Assembly (NCBI GenBank): GCA_030248135.1
Contig: JASANC010005579.1
Span: 1 to 64,000 of the forward strand
Source of the DNA: Theristus sp. LFF4_11
Taxonomy: Eukaryota; Nematoda; Chromadorea; Monhysterida; Xyalidae
DNA length: 64,000 nucleotides
Direction of reading: 5' to 3'
The notes beneath the pieces were generated by a model. It made no database searches, had not been told where the DNA came from, and saw only the letters and a program-made list of their open reading frames with translations. Of this stretch, positions 1-11,286 are shown piece by piece. The translations under genes and the position numbers were made by a program. Each line of letters begins with the position of its first letter. Position 1 is the first letter of the stretch.

Positions 1-283
1 CAGAATTTACAGATTGTTGATTTACAGAAGTTCTGCACAGAATTTGCACAGAATTTCGCACGGGGTGATTTCGAACTAAACTGGAAAGGACAGTGAAAAA
101 TAATTTTAAAACTGTTTTACACTTTTCTGTAAAACAAACGCGGCGCAAAAATTTAGCTTTTATGTACTTGTGTCCGTGTGTACCACATCAGAGACTTGAA
201 AAGAGTTGTCGAGCCAAATCTCTCACTGATTACACAAAGCCATATTCCTCCTTTTATATGCGTCTCCCGCATTTTTAGATAAT
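1..283 (-). mobile_element. Partial copy of the 145-bp-TIR element (T family), cut by window edge
   Basis: Bases 128-283 match, in reverse orientation, the terminal inverted repeat seen at 6441, 47885 and 63868; the end reads GCATTTTTAGATAAT. Bases 1-127 match the subterminal interior of the copies at 6.4 and 47.9 kb. Unlike the copies at 7.5 and 48.9 kb, it is not followed by the satellite spacer, so this unit can exist alone. Confidence 0.8.
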
Positions 284-361
284 TATTTCAAAAGGTTGGA
301 AAATACTTTTTCAAACTCTTGAGAATTCAGAATCTTTTGTAGTTTTCCGCATTTTTTTCAG

Positions 362-2427
362 ACAATTTCGAACAATGGCAATCGAGATAGTGCTGGCCAC
401 GGACATGTCGATGCATTTTAGTCAGATAAAAGAGATGAAGACCACGGTCGAAGACACTGCCATTTCGTTGGATATTTGTTTTTCTTTTCATTTTTTTACC
501 AGCTGGTTATTTTATGTCTCATTCTTAGAATTAGAGCGCAGATTGGTCTTTATGCTGCCAGTACTGGAGGATGTGGAGGTGTACCACAGCCATCAGGTTG
601 CCGTGGGAACACGTCCTTCAGTCGGGGATTTTGCACGCGACCCGCACCTTATGACACAGCTTGCCCTCGCGAAAACGGTTCAAGTAGACTCAGATTTTTT
701 TTGCGTTCGAATGGATTTATTAGTTTGTTGCACCAGGGTGGACCGGGTGAAAGCGATGAGCCTGGTGGTGCACGCGAGCGACATCTCGCACCCGGGCAAG
801 CCGTTCGCGCTGCATGAACGCTGGTCGCAGTTGGTGTCGAACGAGTTCTTCGCGCAGGGCGACCTCGAGCGCAGCCTTGAGATGCCGATTTCGCCGTTGT
901 GCGATCGCAACGCCGTGAAACTGCCGGACGCGCAGATTGGTTGGTGCGAACTGCTGGATTGTTTTTTGCCACCCCACCCGACCAGTTACGGAAACCCGAC
1001 GGTGCCAAACTCCGCACCGTTTGGTGTAGCGGCGAGTCGACGCGGCGCGTGCGTGCCGTGCATCGCTCTCCTCGTTGCGTCAGGTAGTTTTGCGGTTGTT
1101 GTTGTTTGTTGTTTTGTTGCCCCCTTTTTATTCTTACCCAACGCCCTTGGGGAAAGGCAGTGTCGCAATTTTTTATTGTCCACCACATGGGCTGCGACGT
1201 TGGAAGCAGATTTTTCTGCTATAGCAGTGGGCGTTGGGCAAGCTGCGCTGGTATGCATGGGCGCGATGTCACTAAGTTCCTCGCCACCGGAACAGCAATC
1301 TTGTGAATCAAGAAAGCCGACGTTTATGCTGCCGAACCATTAAGCCCCACGCAACCCGGGGCAGCCGAGTGGTCACGAGCGGATTCGAACCCGGGCCTTC
1401 CGATTGGAAGTCCCAAGTGCTATCCACTCAGCCACTCAGCCGGCGTAGTTGTGCGGTCTTGACTGTGGGCGTTGGAGCTCGTCATTATTCCAATTCAATG
1501 TTGTTTTCAGTGTCAATATTAATCTACTGTGAACACCAGTTGAAAAAATTCAACAAACTGCTGAACATATCAGTTTTGTTACTGAGTTTAGTATATTTTC
1601 CGTCTGAACGCGGCGCTCACATAATCTCTAGTCCGACGTCACGAACGCTTGAACGCTTGCATCTCGGTGGTACATTTGAGCTTACATTACAAGCACCTTT
1701 GGCAGCTCTGTACACTTGTAGGTTTCATCGACTTCATCGTGGAGCCGACGTTTGCGATGGTGAACGATATGCTGATCAAAATGGAGGCACCATTGCTGCA
1801 GATTCCATCGAACGTCACATTCACACTCGGCACCGACCGAAGCAGACAGCCGAGCGTGGACGAGGCTGCTGCCAGCCGCCTGACGTTGCAGTCCGGTGAA
1901 ATCTTCATTGAGTTGGTGTTAATTTTAAGTTTTTTTTTTGAAATTGGGAGTTGTCTTGTTACTCTTGGGCTGTTTTTTTTTGTTAATTTTAATTTTGTTT
2001 TGTTGGGGATATTGTGAAAGCGAATTTCGAACAAAGTTTATAACTGTTGGTACTTGAAATTTGGCGGGCTTGTAGATCGCGGTCAGATTTGATTTTTTGT
2101 ATTCAGCAGGTTTTAACGACCACTTCGCAGAGGTTGGAAACGCGATGCAAAGAACGCTCCACACAGACAAACGTGTCTCCATGGCTTTTATTTATTTTTT
2201 TATTGTTCGTTTCGCAAATTAGGCCGACCGAATTAAAACCAGTCGCGAAATTGCCTGTTTCGGCGACTACCGGTCACCTGGAGATACCGATGCCCTGGCT
2301 AGAGTGCATGGCAGCGAACAAAGCAAAATGGAAGGAGCGTTCAGTGGCAAAATTGTTGAAGAAAAAAGTACAGACAAACTTGATGATTCAAAAGTCAATC
2401 AATCGCGGCGACAGCGAGCAGAAATGA
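362..2427 (+). CDS. PDE1-type 3',5'-cyclic nucleotide phosphodiesterase, C-terminal exons (partial)
   Basis: Hydrolyses cAMP/cGMP; the PDE1 family is activated by Ca2+/calmodulin, but that N-terminal region lies off the left edge. Four exons join in frame: 362-466, 737-939, 1722-1911, 2223-2427. The first carries VLATDMSMHFSQIKEMK, the second HASDISHPGKPFALHERW (metal-binding HD region) and SPLCDR, the third the conserved GFIDFIVEPTF block, and the last the PDE1-like tail NKAKWKERS before TGA. Splice phases are 2, 1 and 2 and agree at each junction. The segment between the EPTF block and the NKAKWKERS tail is short for the family, so one small exon may be missed; 2107-2172 has exon-like borders but breaks frame. 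Intron 2 (940-1721) holds a tRNA-like sequence and a SINE-like scrap near 985-1013. Confidence 0.85.
1363..1441 (-). tRNA. tRNA-like sequence with intact internal promoter boxes, probably degenerate or SINE-derived
   Basis: Read on the minus strand there is a perfect A box (TGGCTGAGTGG, 1424-1434) and perfect B box (GGTTCGAATCC, 1381-1391). The ends GGCTGAG/CTCGGCT pair over 7 bp with two G-U wobbles. The T stem pairs poorly, about 8 extra bases lie before the 3' acceptor strand, and the anticodon is ambiguous (TCC or CCA). It may still be transcribed by RNA polymerase III, but a functional tRNA is doubtful. It lies antisense within a PDE1 intron. Confidence 0.5.
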
Positions 2428-3693
2428 GCTTTTTGTGCTATTTTTCTATATGATTTTGACGTCTCAAACAATCTCAAAGAACAGCGAAAATGAGAAGCGG
2501 TTTGCAAATTGTTTCGATGACTGCTGTAAAAAGTAGATCACCGGTTACTTAACATTTTGTTGAACACTTTACTCAACAAGATGTTGAGCAAATGATTTGC
2601 TAAAAATCATAGGTTAATGAACAAAGTGTTGAACTCTTTGTTGCTCTCTCTTTCTTTCAGTGGATATTCGATTGTGAATTTCTAGCACTTTTATACAGCC
2701 GTCTTTTCTGGAAATGATTTTTGGCTCACTTTGACGTGTTACAGAAGTTCCAATAAAACATGTCCCGTGTGAAATTCATTTGTTATTATGTCTGAGTCTG
2801 ACACATTTCTGCAGTTTTCTGGATGTTACAATGAAAGTTTACACCGCCCTTATGGCCTGATTTGGTGGTGATTGTGAGTGAGTGGTTTGGTGGACACAAC
2901 AAACCAAATGCAATTGTTACTTTTGTTTCTAACAACCCTTATGAACTCCACAGCAACTGGTGTATGTGTAACAGACCAAGTGGATTGATTGGTTGTTAAA
3001 AGAGCAATTTCAGATATGATGACGCGCATACAACATTCCTTATGTTTATTGACTTCAGCATTAAAAATCTTCTGAAAGGAGAAAGACGAAAAATAATGAC
3101 CAATCTTTGTCTGTTGAAAAAATTGACTTGCACATCATTTTTCCGAATGTATCGAACACAAATAATGTTTGCAAATGTTAGCTGATTGGCTGGCTTAACT
3201 AGTTTGTGTGCACCTCAAAGCGAACCAGCGTGTACGTGAACCTTCGAAGAAACATACAAAATAGTTTACTCAATCTCACAGAACACCATTTCACCAGCAC
3301 ATCAAACGGTCTTGTCTCTGGTGGTGAAACGCACTTTTTTGCACTGTTCTCAGAAAATCTATCATTTTCTTCTTCATTCGCTCTGTCAATTGAAACTGTT
3401 TGCTTTTGCACTTCAGTTTTTTTGCAAATAAGCTGAATCTCTGTACAACTGGTGCAGCACAGCACAGATACAATACACAAAACGCTCCGATTTGTGAGGA
3501 GTATTTGGCTTTCCATCTCTATTATTGTAATTTTTCAGCCGAACTTTTTGTCGGATTTGTTCCAGAAAAATATAAGCTAAACACTGTACAGTTGTTATTC
3601 TTCTGGAATATCATCGTTTCTATGGAACTTCGATTCAAATTAGATTGCATATAATACGGAGTTTTGTCTGGTGTTTGTCGTTCCTTTTCATAA
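2428..3693. other. Intergenic: PDE1 3' flank
   Basis: A poly(A) signal AATAAA at 2752-2757 lies about 325 bases after the PDE1 stop and is a plausible 3' end. The rest is AT-rich with short unconvincing ORFs on both strands; I recognise nothing else before the calmodulin-like gene. Confidence 0.5.
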
Positions 3694-5580
3694 ATGGTAA
3701 GTGATTTATGTGACTTTCACTTCTTATTATGTTTTACAAATTAGTCCACTGATAAACTGAACAAAAATATTCTAGGCCGATCAACTGACTGAGGACCAAA
3801 TTGCAGGTAACATGCATTTTTCTTTTGAACCTGTTGCACATTCAGAGAACGTGTCAGCTACACAAATCTGAACGGTGATTATCTGCATCTGAACTAGCTT
3901 TATTCCCAAAATAGTATGAAATTCCAAAAACTGACGAAACTGTGCTTGTTGGTTGAAATTCCAGAAATACAGGCAAATTCAAGAAATTTCGCCACCATTA
4001 TTGTCGTCTTTTCCATGCTTGAACCACTGCCTTGGTTGTGTTTGGTCACGTTTTCGACTGCGCATCTTGTTAGTTTCAATTGTCGTCACTCTTCTGTGGT
4101 TGCCTCGTATCGACGTTCTGAACTCGGATCCCTGTTTGGCGGGCATTTGTTCATGCATCCCTCCCTTCATGAAGAAAGCTGCACTTTTTCCTTTCATTTC
4201 TGTTTTTTTTTTAATATTGACAGAATATCACTCAGCCTTCTGGCGGTTCGACAAGACCGACCGTGGAACAATCCAGGTGAAAGAACTCGGCACGGTGCTC
4301 AGATGGCTCGGGCAGAACCCGACGGAGGCGGAGCTTGCCGACATGATCAACGAAGTGGACGCTGACGGTACGACCGTGCGGTGGCCCTGCGGGGTTGCCG
4401 GAAATCGGTTTTGTTTTGTTTTAAATTTGTTATTTCGACAACCAGTCGATGTTGAACATGGCGTCTTGAAACCGATCAATCCTGCACTTTTCTCAATTTT
4501 TGACTTCTCATTTTACCTGCAGACAGTGCAAAATAGGGTATTCAAATGTGAGATGGTGCTTTCACTCACGTTGAACAACCTTCCGTTTCCGTATCATGCA
4601 ACCGAACAAACGCAGGCAGCGGCACAATCGATTTCCCTGAGTTCCTCGCGATGATGGGTCGGTTGATTCGTGACACCGAGACCGAGGAGGACATTCGCGA
4701 AACATTCAAAGTCAGCCGTGAATACCGTTTAGAATTCATTGTCAATCCGAGATTTAGGTTTTTGTGACCATTGTTTTTACATTGACGTTTATTTTTTGTT
4801 GCATCATCGCAAGGAGACAATTCTTCAAGTTTTCTCATTTGAACGAGCACCACGAGTTTTGATGCTATCTTATGAAACAACTTTCATCAGACTTTTAAAA
4901 CTTCTAAATAAACTGAAAGTGAAAATCAACGCCAAATGAACTCATGTGATTGGAAAAAATTTCGAAACGGAACTTGTGGTGTTTGCACAAATCGACGTCG
5001 TCATATTATCTGTCGCATGTCCAGTTGTTCGACAAAACCGGCACCGGGCACGTCTCGGTGGTTGAGCTGCGCTACGTCATGAAGAACCTCGGCGAAGCGC
5101 TGACGGATGGCGAGATCGACGAGCTGATTCATGAGGGCGATGAGAATGACGATGGCACCATTGACTACGAAGGTCAGTGTGGCGACAGTTTGTGGCCAGT
5201 GCCACACGGAAAATCGGTGGTGAAAAAACGTGACGGCAAAACATGAAGAGTCCCATCACAACTCGTGTCTCTAATTCTTCAACTCGGAACATTTCTTACT
5301 CTTGAGCTGGTTTGGCTTCAGGTTCAGATCATCGATTTTCACGGTGGTAGTTAGGCATTAGAAATAGCTGCTGCACACTGTACTATGTATCTGCATGTCG
5401 TCGTGCGTTCCTGGATACTTCTGGCACGACAGTACAGACGTGCTCTGATGAAGCAAATTCAAAACAGAGCCTTTTTTGCATAAAATTAGCGAGTTGTTTA
5501 AAAATGTGGAAATTTAATGCACGTACATAAACACTTTCAGCAATCTTTCAGAATTTGCTGCTTTGCTGCAATCAGCATAA
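3694..5580 (+). CDS. Calmodulin-like EF-hand protein, copy 1 (149 aa)
   Basis: Six exons: 3694-3696 (ATG only), 3776-3806, 4224-4367, 4616-4710, 5025-5172, 5552-5580. Summed coding length is 450 bases, giving 149 residues including Met, the calmodulin length. An intron directly after the ATG is typical of animal calmodulin genes. EF loop 2 ([12 protein letters not shown]) and loop 4 ([12 protein letters not shown]) keep the calcium ligands. Loop 1 ([12 protein letters not shown]) and loop 3 ([12 protein letters not shown]) have Thr at position 3 and Arg or Thr at position 5, so they probably bind weakly or not at all. The C-terminus is shortened to FAALLQSA. It is clearly not orthodox calmodulin, which is nearly invariant in animals; it may be a tissue-specific Ca2+ sensor. 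A poly(A) signal lies at 5708. Confidence 0.9.
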
Positions 5581-5707
5581 CCGAGTGAGCGTTCGAAGCG
5601 ATTTTATGAGTGAGATCATTCAGATTATTTTGATGCACAATCTTTCTGTACAATTTTGTTGTCAAGAACATCTTGTTTTCGTCTATCCAAGCATAATTTC
5701 CGTGTGA

Positions 5708-5713
5708 AATAAA
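5708..5713 (+). promoter_or_regulatory. Poly(A) signal AATAAA for calmodulin-like copy 1
   Basis: Canonical hexamer 128 bases downstream of the stop codon, in AT-rich sequence. Confidence 0.5.
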
Positions 5714-6440
5714 ATAGAAATTACACTGAACACATAATGGATTTGTTTTTTTTGCCCTCACTTTTGACTCCAGTGAGATGGAAAAAATGTAGAAATGCTC
5801 TCTTCATGAAGCTCAACTGAAAAATTGTTGAAGCTCTCCAACTAAACCAATTAGTTTTGGCGTTTTAAGGTCAGCCAGCCAAAAATGTTTATTTGAAAAC
5901 CTGGTTGTCTGTTAAAAAGAATTTTCCGGTTCGGTAGAAAATGTTGTCCTTCAGACGTTATTAACAGCATCGTTCGTTAAATTAAACAAAGGCATTTTCC
6001 ATCCACTCAACCAAATATTTTCTATGTCAATTTGCGAAACTAATGTCACGGCTAAGCATCTGTGCACATTAGATAAACTTGAGTTTCCTCCCACGATCTC
6101 GCGCAAATGCTATTTCTTTGTACGCACAGCAAAATTCTAAAAGTGATTTCGGTGGTTTTCTAGTCGTCATTTGTGAAAACAGTAAACACCAAGCAGTGAC
6201 AACTAAAAAAAGTGCGGTGCAAAAAATCTGCACACTGGATACGCCAGTTATATTGCGACAGTTGACGGATGTCTTGGCAAAACAGATGTCTGGAACGAAA
6301 ACGTCAAACAGTCAGAGATCTGAGACAGAACTTAGAACTACGAAATTTATTATAGGTATGTTATGAAAAAATGATAATGTTGTTTTATTATGTGAACTAA
6401 ATAAATACTTTGATACTGAGATAACAGTTAAAAAATATTA
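5714..6440. other. Intergenic, nothing recognised
   Basis: A 95-codon ORF at 6079-6366 has no recognisable domain and ordinary AT-rich composition; I do not call it a gene. Confidence 0.4.
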
Positions 6441-7477
6441 ATTATCTAAAAATGCGGGAGACGCATATAAAAGGAGGAATATGGCCTTGTGTAAGCAGTG
6501 AAAGACTTGGCTCGACAACGCTTTTCAATTCTTTGATGTGGTACACACGGATACAAGTACATAAGAGCCATATTTTTGCGCCGTTTATTTATGATTTCGG
6601 TTGCACATGGCAACCCTCGTACTTTGTATTGTAGACAAATGAAACTTTCACATTTGCGGATTTCGGGCATTTAGCGACCACTAAAACTGCTAAAATAACA
6701 ATCAGACTTTAGCTCGCTGACACTGGTTGTCCAGGACAAATTGTATCGCAGAAGCATTGCGGAACGCAAGGTCTCCTGTGGCAAAGGCAATGACTCACGG
6801 GACAGACGGTTTATACTGCCACACTAGTTTAAGATGACACCGGTAAAAAAGGTGAAAATCAACGGAAGACAACTCCTTTTTGTCACTGGTGCTGGTGTGT
6901 ACACAGCGGTGCGTACGTTAACAACAACGAAAAAGCTACATGCAACAATGTTTTGCAATCTCTGATTTTTCTGTTTTTGCACAGAATTTACAGAATTTCG
7001 CACATGGCGTGATTTTAGACTAAACTGAAGAGGACAATTGAAAAATAACGCTTTACGCTTTTCAGCAAAACGAAAACAAAAACGAAAACTTTCGGATTCC
7101 CTGCCCTCCGGGGATATAGCGACCGCAGGCCACCGAAACCGAAATCGGGCTAAGATCACTGGTGCCCCCAGGACAGAGCGGGGCTTAGAGGCTGTCCCTC
7201 TCACGTGGCGAGGGTATTGGTTCCACGGGATGGTGAACCGTCCATTCCCCAATCCCACCGGAGTTTGGTACCTTCGGGTTTCCGGAATCGGTGGGGGGGG
7301 GGGGGGCGTGCTTCAAAAAAAACAAAAACAAACGCGGCGCAAAAATATGACTCTTATGTACTTGTATCCCTGTGTACCACATCAGAGACTTGAAAAGCGT
7401 TGTCGAGCCAAGTCTTTCACTGCTTACACAAGGCCATATTCCTCCTTTTATATGCGTCTCCCGCATTTTTAGATAAT
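6441..7477 (+). mobile_element. T-family element with about 145-bp terminal inverted repeats, copy T1
   Basis: Left end ATTATCTAAAAATGCGGGAG and right end its complement, with inverted similarity for about 145 bases each side. Each TIR contains a TATA-like GCATATAAAAGG. The interior matches copy T2 (47885-48921) in opposite orientation. It carries no transposase-like ORF, so it is non-autonomous. It is interrupted by a SINE-like insert (7084-7318), absent from T2. Its right end runs directly into the spacer and satellite at 7478. Confidence 0.85.
7084..7318 (-). repeat. SINE-like interspersed repeat, intact copy
   Basis: Repeated in reverse orientation at 14838-15602. It is flanked by AAAACAAAAAC at 7073-7083 and 7319-7329, a plausible but low-complexity target duplication. 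It carries a G-run near 7292-7306. I see no convincing A/B boxes, so its class is uncertain. Scraps of the same family lie near 985-1013 and 38906-38980. It supplies the empty-site sequence for the element at 14887-15404. Confidence 0.65.
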
Positions 7478-8390
7478 ATTCTGACTTTTACATAAGCCCC
7501 GAAGGTCGGACCAAAATCACAATTCGTTGGTCACACATTCTTCTAAACCCCGGAAAACTCAGGTTTTTCATTTTTCGTTTTTTAGGCCGATTTCTCCTAT
7601 GCTATTTCTACGGCCGATTCGCCCAAAATCGTCACGATTCAGTACCTAGAATTGCTCACACAAGAAAACTGACCCAAAAGCCGTGATTGGCGCAATGAAT
7701 TACCATGGAAAACACCGTTTTCTTGTTTTTCATTTCTGGACCGGTATCGCTAAATTCTACGGCCGATTCGCCCGAAATCGTCACGATTCAGTACCTAGAA
7801 TTGCTCACATAAGAAAACTAACCCAGAATCCGTGATCAGCGCATTGAATTACTATGGAAAACAGCGTTTTTTTGTTTTTCATTTCTGGACCGATTTCGCC
7901 AATTTCCACGGCCGATTCGCTTGAAATAGTTAAGATTCAGTACCTAGAATTGCTCACATAAAAAATTAACCCAAAATCCGTGATCAGCGCATTGAATTAC
8001 CCTGGAAAACACCCTTTTCTTGTTTTTCGTTTATGGACCGATTTCGCCAATTTCCACCGCCGATTCGCCCGAAATCGTCGCGATTCAGCATCTAGAGTTG
8101 CTCACGTAAGAAAACTAACCCAAAATCCGTGATCAGCGCATTGAATTACCCTGGAAAACACCCTTTTCTTGTTTTTCGTTTCTGGACCGTTTTCGCCGAT
8201 TTCCACGGCGGATTCGCCCGAAATCGTCACGATTCAGCATCTAGAGTTGCTCACATAAAAGAACTAACCCAAAATCTGTGATCAGCGCATTGAATTACCC
8301 TGGAAAACACCCTTTTCTTGTTTTTCGTTTATGGACCGATTTCGCCAATTTCCACGGCCGATTCGCCCTAAATCGTCACGATTTTAATTA
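7478..8390 (+). repeat. Satellite array 1: spacer plus about 6 monomers of about 148 bp
   Basis: After an approximately 90-bp spacer shared with 48922-49010 and the complement of 63780-63867, units recur about every 148 bp. Each carries CGGCCGATTCGCCCGAAAT, the GCGCATTGAATTACC block and TTTCTGGACCGATTTCGCC. Units are diverged from one another. Orientation is opposite to array 3. Confidence 0.9.
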
Positions 8391-8974
8391 TTTAACTGCA
8401 ATTCCTTTAGTTTTTTCAAAAAATAAAGGTCAAATTCAAACTCTCCGTTGTTGGTTACCCCCGGAAACTTGTTGTTTTGTCAAATAACGGTTTGTTTCAT
8501 GCGCAAAAATCGCAAATACACGTTTTTTTCGTAATTTTGTGTAAACAGGCAAAATTGAAGCCTTGGGAAGCAACAGAGAAAAAAATGAATGTGAAATTTA
8601 AAAATCCCGAAGACTTTTACCCTAGGAAATGTTTTTATCTTAACAGTCAGAATTTTCTTTATATCACTGAAACTGCGAACACATTTTATGACATGGTCGA
8701 AAAAAAGGGGTATAGAAGAATAAGAAACAGCTTATTCAGAATCGATGTTTTGCGTACACAGCGTGTGTAGAAGATCACCACGAAAAAATTTCTGCTGCAC
8801 ACAGCGTATCTGTGGATTGTCTACCTGTGTGCAGGAGAAAAAATTCTCAGCTCCTTTTATGTTCACAATGCGAGGCACAGAAAGTTTGAAATGTTAGCGC
8901 GAGCGACTGACGGGCCATATTATGTCGCATCCGCTGTCCGCTCCGCTCCGCTTCGCTCGCGAATGGACATGATA
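8391..8974 (+). mobile_element. Tail of satellite-bearing composite element 1
   Basis: Shares with 50211-50884 and the complement of 59544-60110 a segment leading to a GC-rich inverted repeat near 8925-8974 ending in CATGATA, after which the three copies diverge. A 97-codon ORF at 8477-8770 lies inside but is not shared in frame and is probably not a gene. Confidence 0.65.
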
Positions 8975-9037
8975 TTGATTAAAAACTCACTTGTAAGTTA
9001 CCAATTATAAATCAGCAAATATTCGCTCAGTGTAATA

Positions 9038-9493
9038 CCGTATTACCCCCATTAACCCCCCCCACCATTAATCCCCCCCCCCAATAAACCCCCACCCCCC
9101 CCCCCCCGACCAGTTTCCGAATAATCCCCCCCACAAATAATCCCCCATGGGGGTTAATTGGAAACCTGTTTGAAACACATACCCAGCGAATTCAGTGGCT
9201 GAATGCAGTGACATTGGTGAAATTGTGCTACCAAAGGCCCCAAAGGGATGAGTTAATGGTAATTTCATTACAAAAGGCTGTTACAAAAGGAAATCTCTGT
9301 GAAAAAAAAAAGTTTTTGCGACTTTCTTGCCTGCCATGCAAGGTATTTTTGCCATTTTTCAACAAACCCCCACCCCTAGAATTTTTTGTAAATAACCCCC
9401 CCCCCACCAATAATCCCCCCCACCAATAAATCCCCACCCCTAAAAGTCGCTGACGTATTAATCCCCCATGGGGGTTTATTGGGGGTAATACGG
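9038..9493. mobile_element. MITE, CCGTATTAC family, copy 1 (456 bp)
   Basis: Terminal inverted repeats CCGTATTACCCCCATTAA and its near complement; flanked by TA on both sides (9036-9037, 9494-9495). The ends are rich in runs of C, with AATCCCCCATGGGGG palindromes. The middle is shared with 51388-51850 and 58569-59014. No coding capacity. TA duplication fits a Tc1/mariner-type mobiliser. Confidence 0.88.
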
Positions 9494-9607
9494 TACGTAG
9501 TGTAGTGAACTTAAGCGACATTCATGAACTATGAAGCAGTATCTAATGACGCGTGGCTATTTAGCTATGCGGTCACTAAATATTGCTTCATGAATGCCCC
9601 TTTAGTA

Positions 9608-9724
9608 TGACCTATTTTTTTAAACGTGTCCCACTGAAATGACGTCATGTGCCGCCAAACATGCGCTTGCCGTTCACAGCAAATGACGTCATTTTAATCC
9701 GGACACGTTGGAATAAATCCACAA
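9608..9724. mobile_element. Small TA-flanked MITE with paired CRE palindromes, internally deleted copy
   Basis: Starts TGACCTATTTTTTTAAACGTG and ends with the inverted ACACGTT...AAATCCACAA, flanked by TA (9606-9607, 9725-9726). It is the 44242-44475 element with the centre deleted. It carries two perfect TGACGTCA palindromes, one in each terminal region. Confidence 0.75.
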
Positions 9725-9726
9725 TA

Positions 9727-11286
9727 CTTGTGGTTGATAAGTTACAGTTGTGTTAAGTTAAAATTATCCAGTAATTTTTGTTAATGGATGACCCCCGCTG
9801 CAACCACCTGTCCACCTCTGGTTGGTTTCCAGCTAGGAAACAATAGGCAGTGGCAAAGCGACCACGTGCACCGCAGTCATCGTTTCGTGTGTCAACTGAG
9901 AAGTAGAAATTTCAAACGGGTGTCAGGTCAAATAATTTCCGAAACTGACCACATGTGTAAGCTATAAAAGTTTTTCGACTTTTATTGTGGTATTCGTCAA
10001 CCATACATATCTCTCACAAAGGCTTGTTTGTAGTTTGGTCCGAGTTCCGAATGAAGTTTATGGCCGTAAATATTTCTATTGCGTCATTTTCGAAACAACA
10101 CTCTCGCGTTGGTTCTTCTGCTCCACCGGGGGCGGCACATAAAAACACTTGTCCTTCTTTCTGCTGGTTTCGTTGGCAAATTCATTTTACACAGCATCTT
10201 TACACTTTCTGACACACAACAGCAACGGAAGAGAAGCGTAAGAAAAGACGAAAACAAAAGAGGTTTTTCGGCAGCGTCTAGGTTGCAAAATATGGTGATT
10301 ATTCAAGTTTTCGGGCTTGCCACAACCAGAGCGTGCGTTACATCGAGGTCGGAATGAGGTTAAAAAGTGCCAAGTAACAAATTTTAATCTTTTAAAGTGC
10401 GAACGGAGTTTATTCTTTTCGTCGACCATTTTTTTGCAACGTTCGACAAAAACATATTATCTGCAGGGTTCCTTTTTGTGGCAAAACTGCAACAACTTTT
10501 AATCTGAGCAACGTGTCCAGAAATGCGTGTTCAACCGGCTGAAATCAACAATATTTTTCTTTAAAAAATAACTTGCTCCGATATAGCGGTTTTGGTCCAA
10601 ACGGGATGCTTCGATCAGCTATAATGGCTCGCTTTAATGTGGTTTATTATACTTGCATAACCCTTGTTGTTACACAGAGTAGAACGGGTGCAACTATGCA
10701 AAAATATATGGCCGACACTTTCACATTATTACTATAGACATCGTACAGCGCCCGTTAGCTGGGTTACCAGTGTGTGGCAAAACCCGCAAGAACTGCGCAC
10801 TGGTTCGTGCGTGACTAAAAACTTCACCAACTTCATCTTATCGGGATCCCATTTTCTGTTCATTGCTTTGAGTGACTGATCCTCTGATGTGTTGCGCAAC
10901 GAACCCGCGGTTCCTCTGGAACAAGGTTTGAACCTGCTATCGGAAAAAGCCGTCGACAACATGTGTCAATTCGATGTTTTCGAAATAACGCAGCCAGCTG
11001 CTGCGACTTTAGTCGCCATGTTTGGCCATGTTTGTTGCGCCGGCGCCGTTTGTACACATTCCAATTAATCAATTTTTTATTGTTCTTTCTTTTTTCCGTT
11101 GTATCACTTTTTTCGGTGAGAGTTATGGTTTCTTGGCGTTTTGAATAAGAAAACTTTTAGAAGCTGCTTTCAGATGAGAAACGAAAACAGCACATAATGG
11201 TGAATTCTGGTTTTATTGATTGCTGAAAATAACCGTTCCATGTATTTACTATGCGATGAGTAACCGCGTGCAATGATTCCTTTAGT
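9727..11286. other. Intergenic, nothing recognised
   Basis: Only short ORFs on both strands without recognisable domains. It presumably includes the promoter of the second calmodulin-like gene near its right end, but no specific element is evident. Confidence 0.4.

Noticed and set aside
2107..2172. Extra PDE1 exon between the EPTF block and the last exon
   Set aside because: Borders look acceptable, but including it introduces a stop or breaks the frame with both neighbours.
7084..7318. tRNA-derived SINE with A and B boxes
   Set aside because: Repeated and mobile in appearance, but no convincing box B was found on either strand, so only 'SINE-like' is claimed.
8925..8974. Classical Helitron 3' end (hairpin plus CTRR)
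   Set aside because: The hairpin is present in the composite-element tails but is followed by GATA, and insertion between A and T could not be shown.
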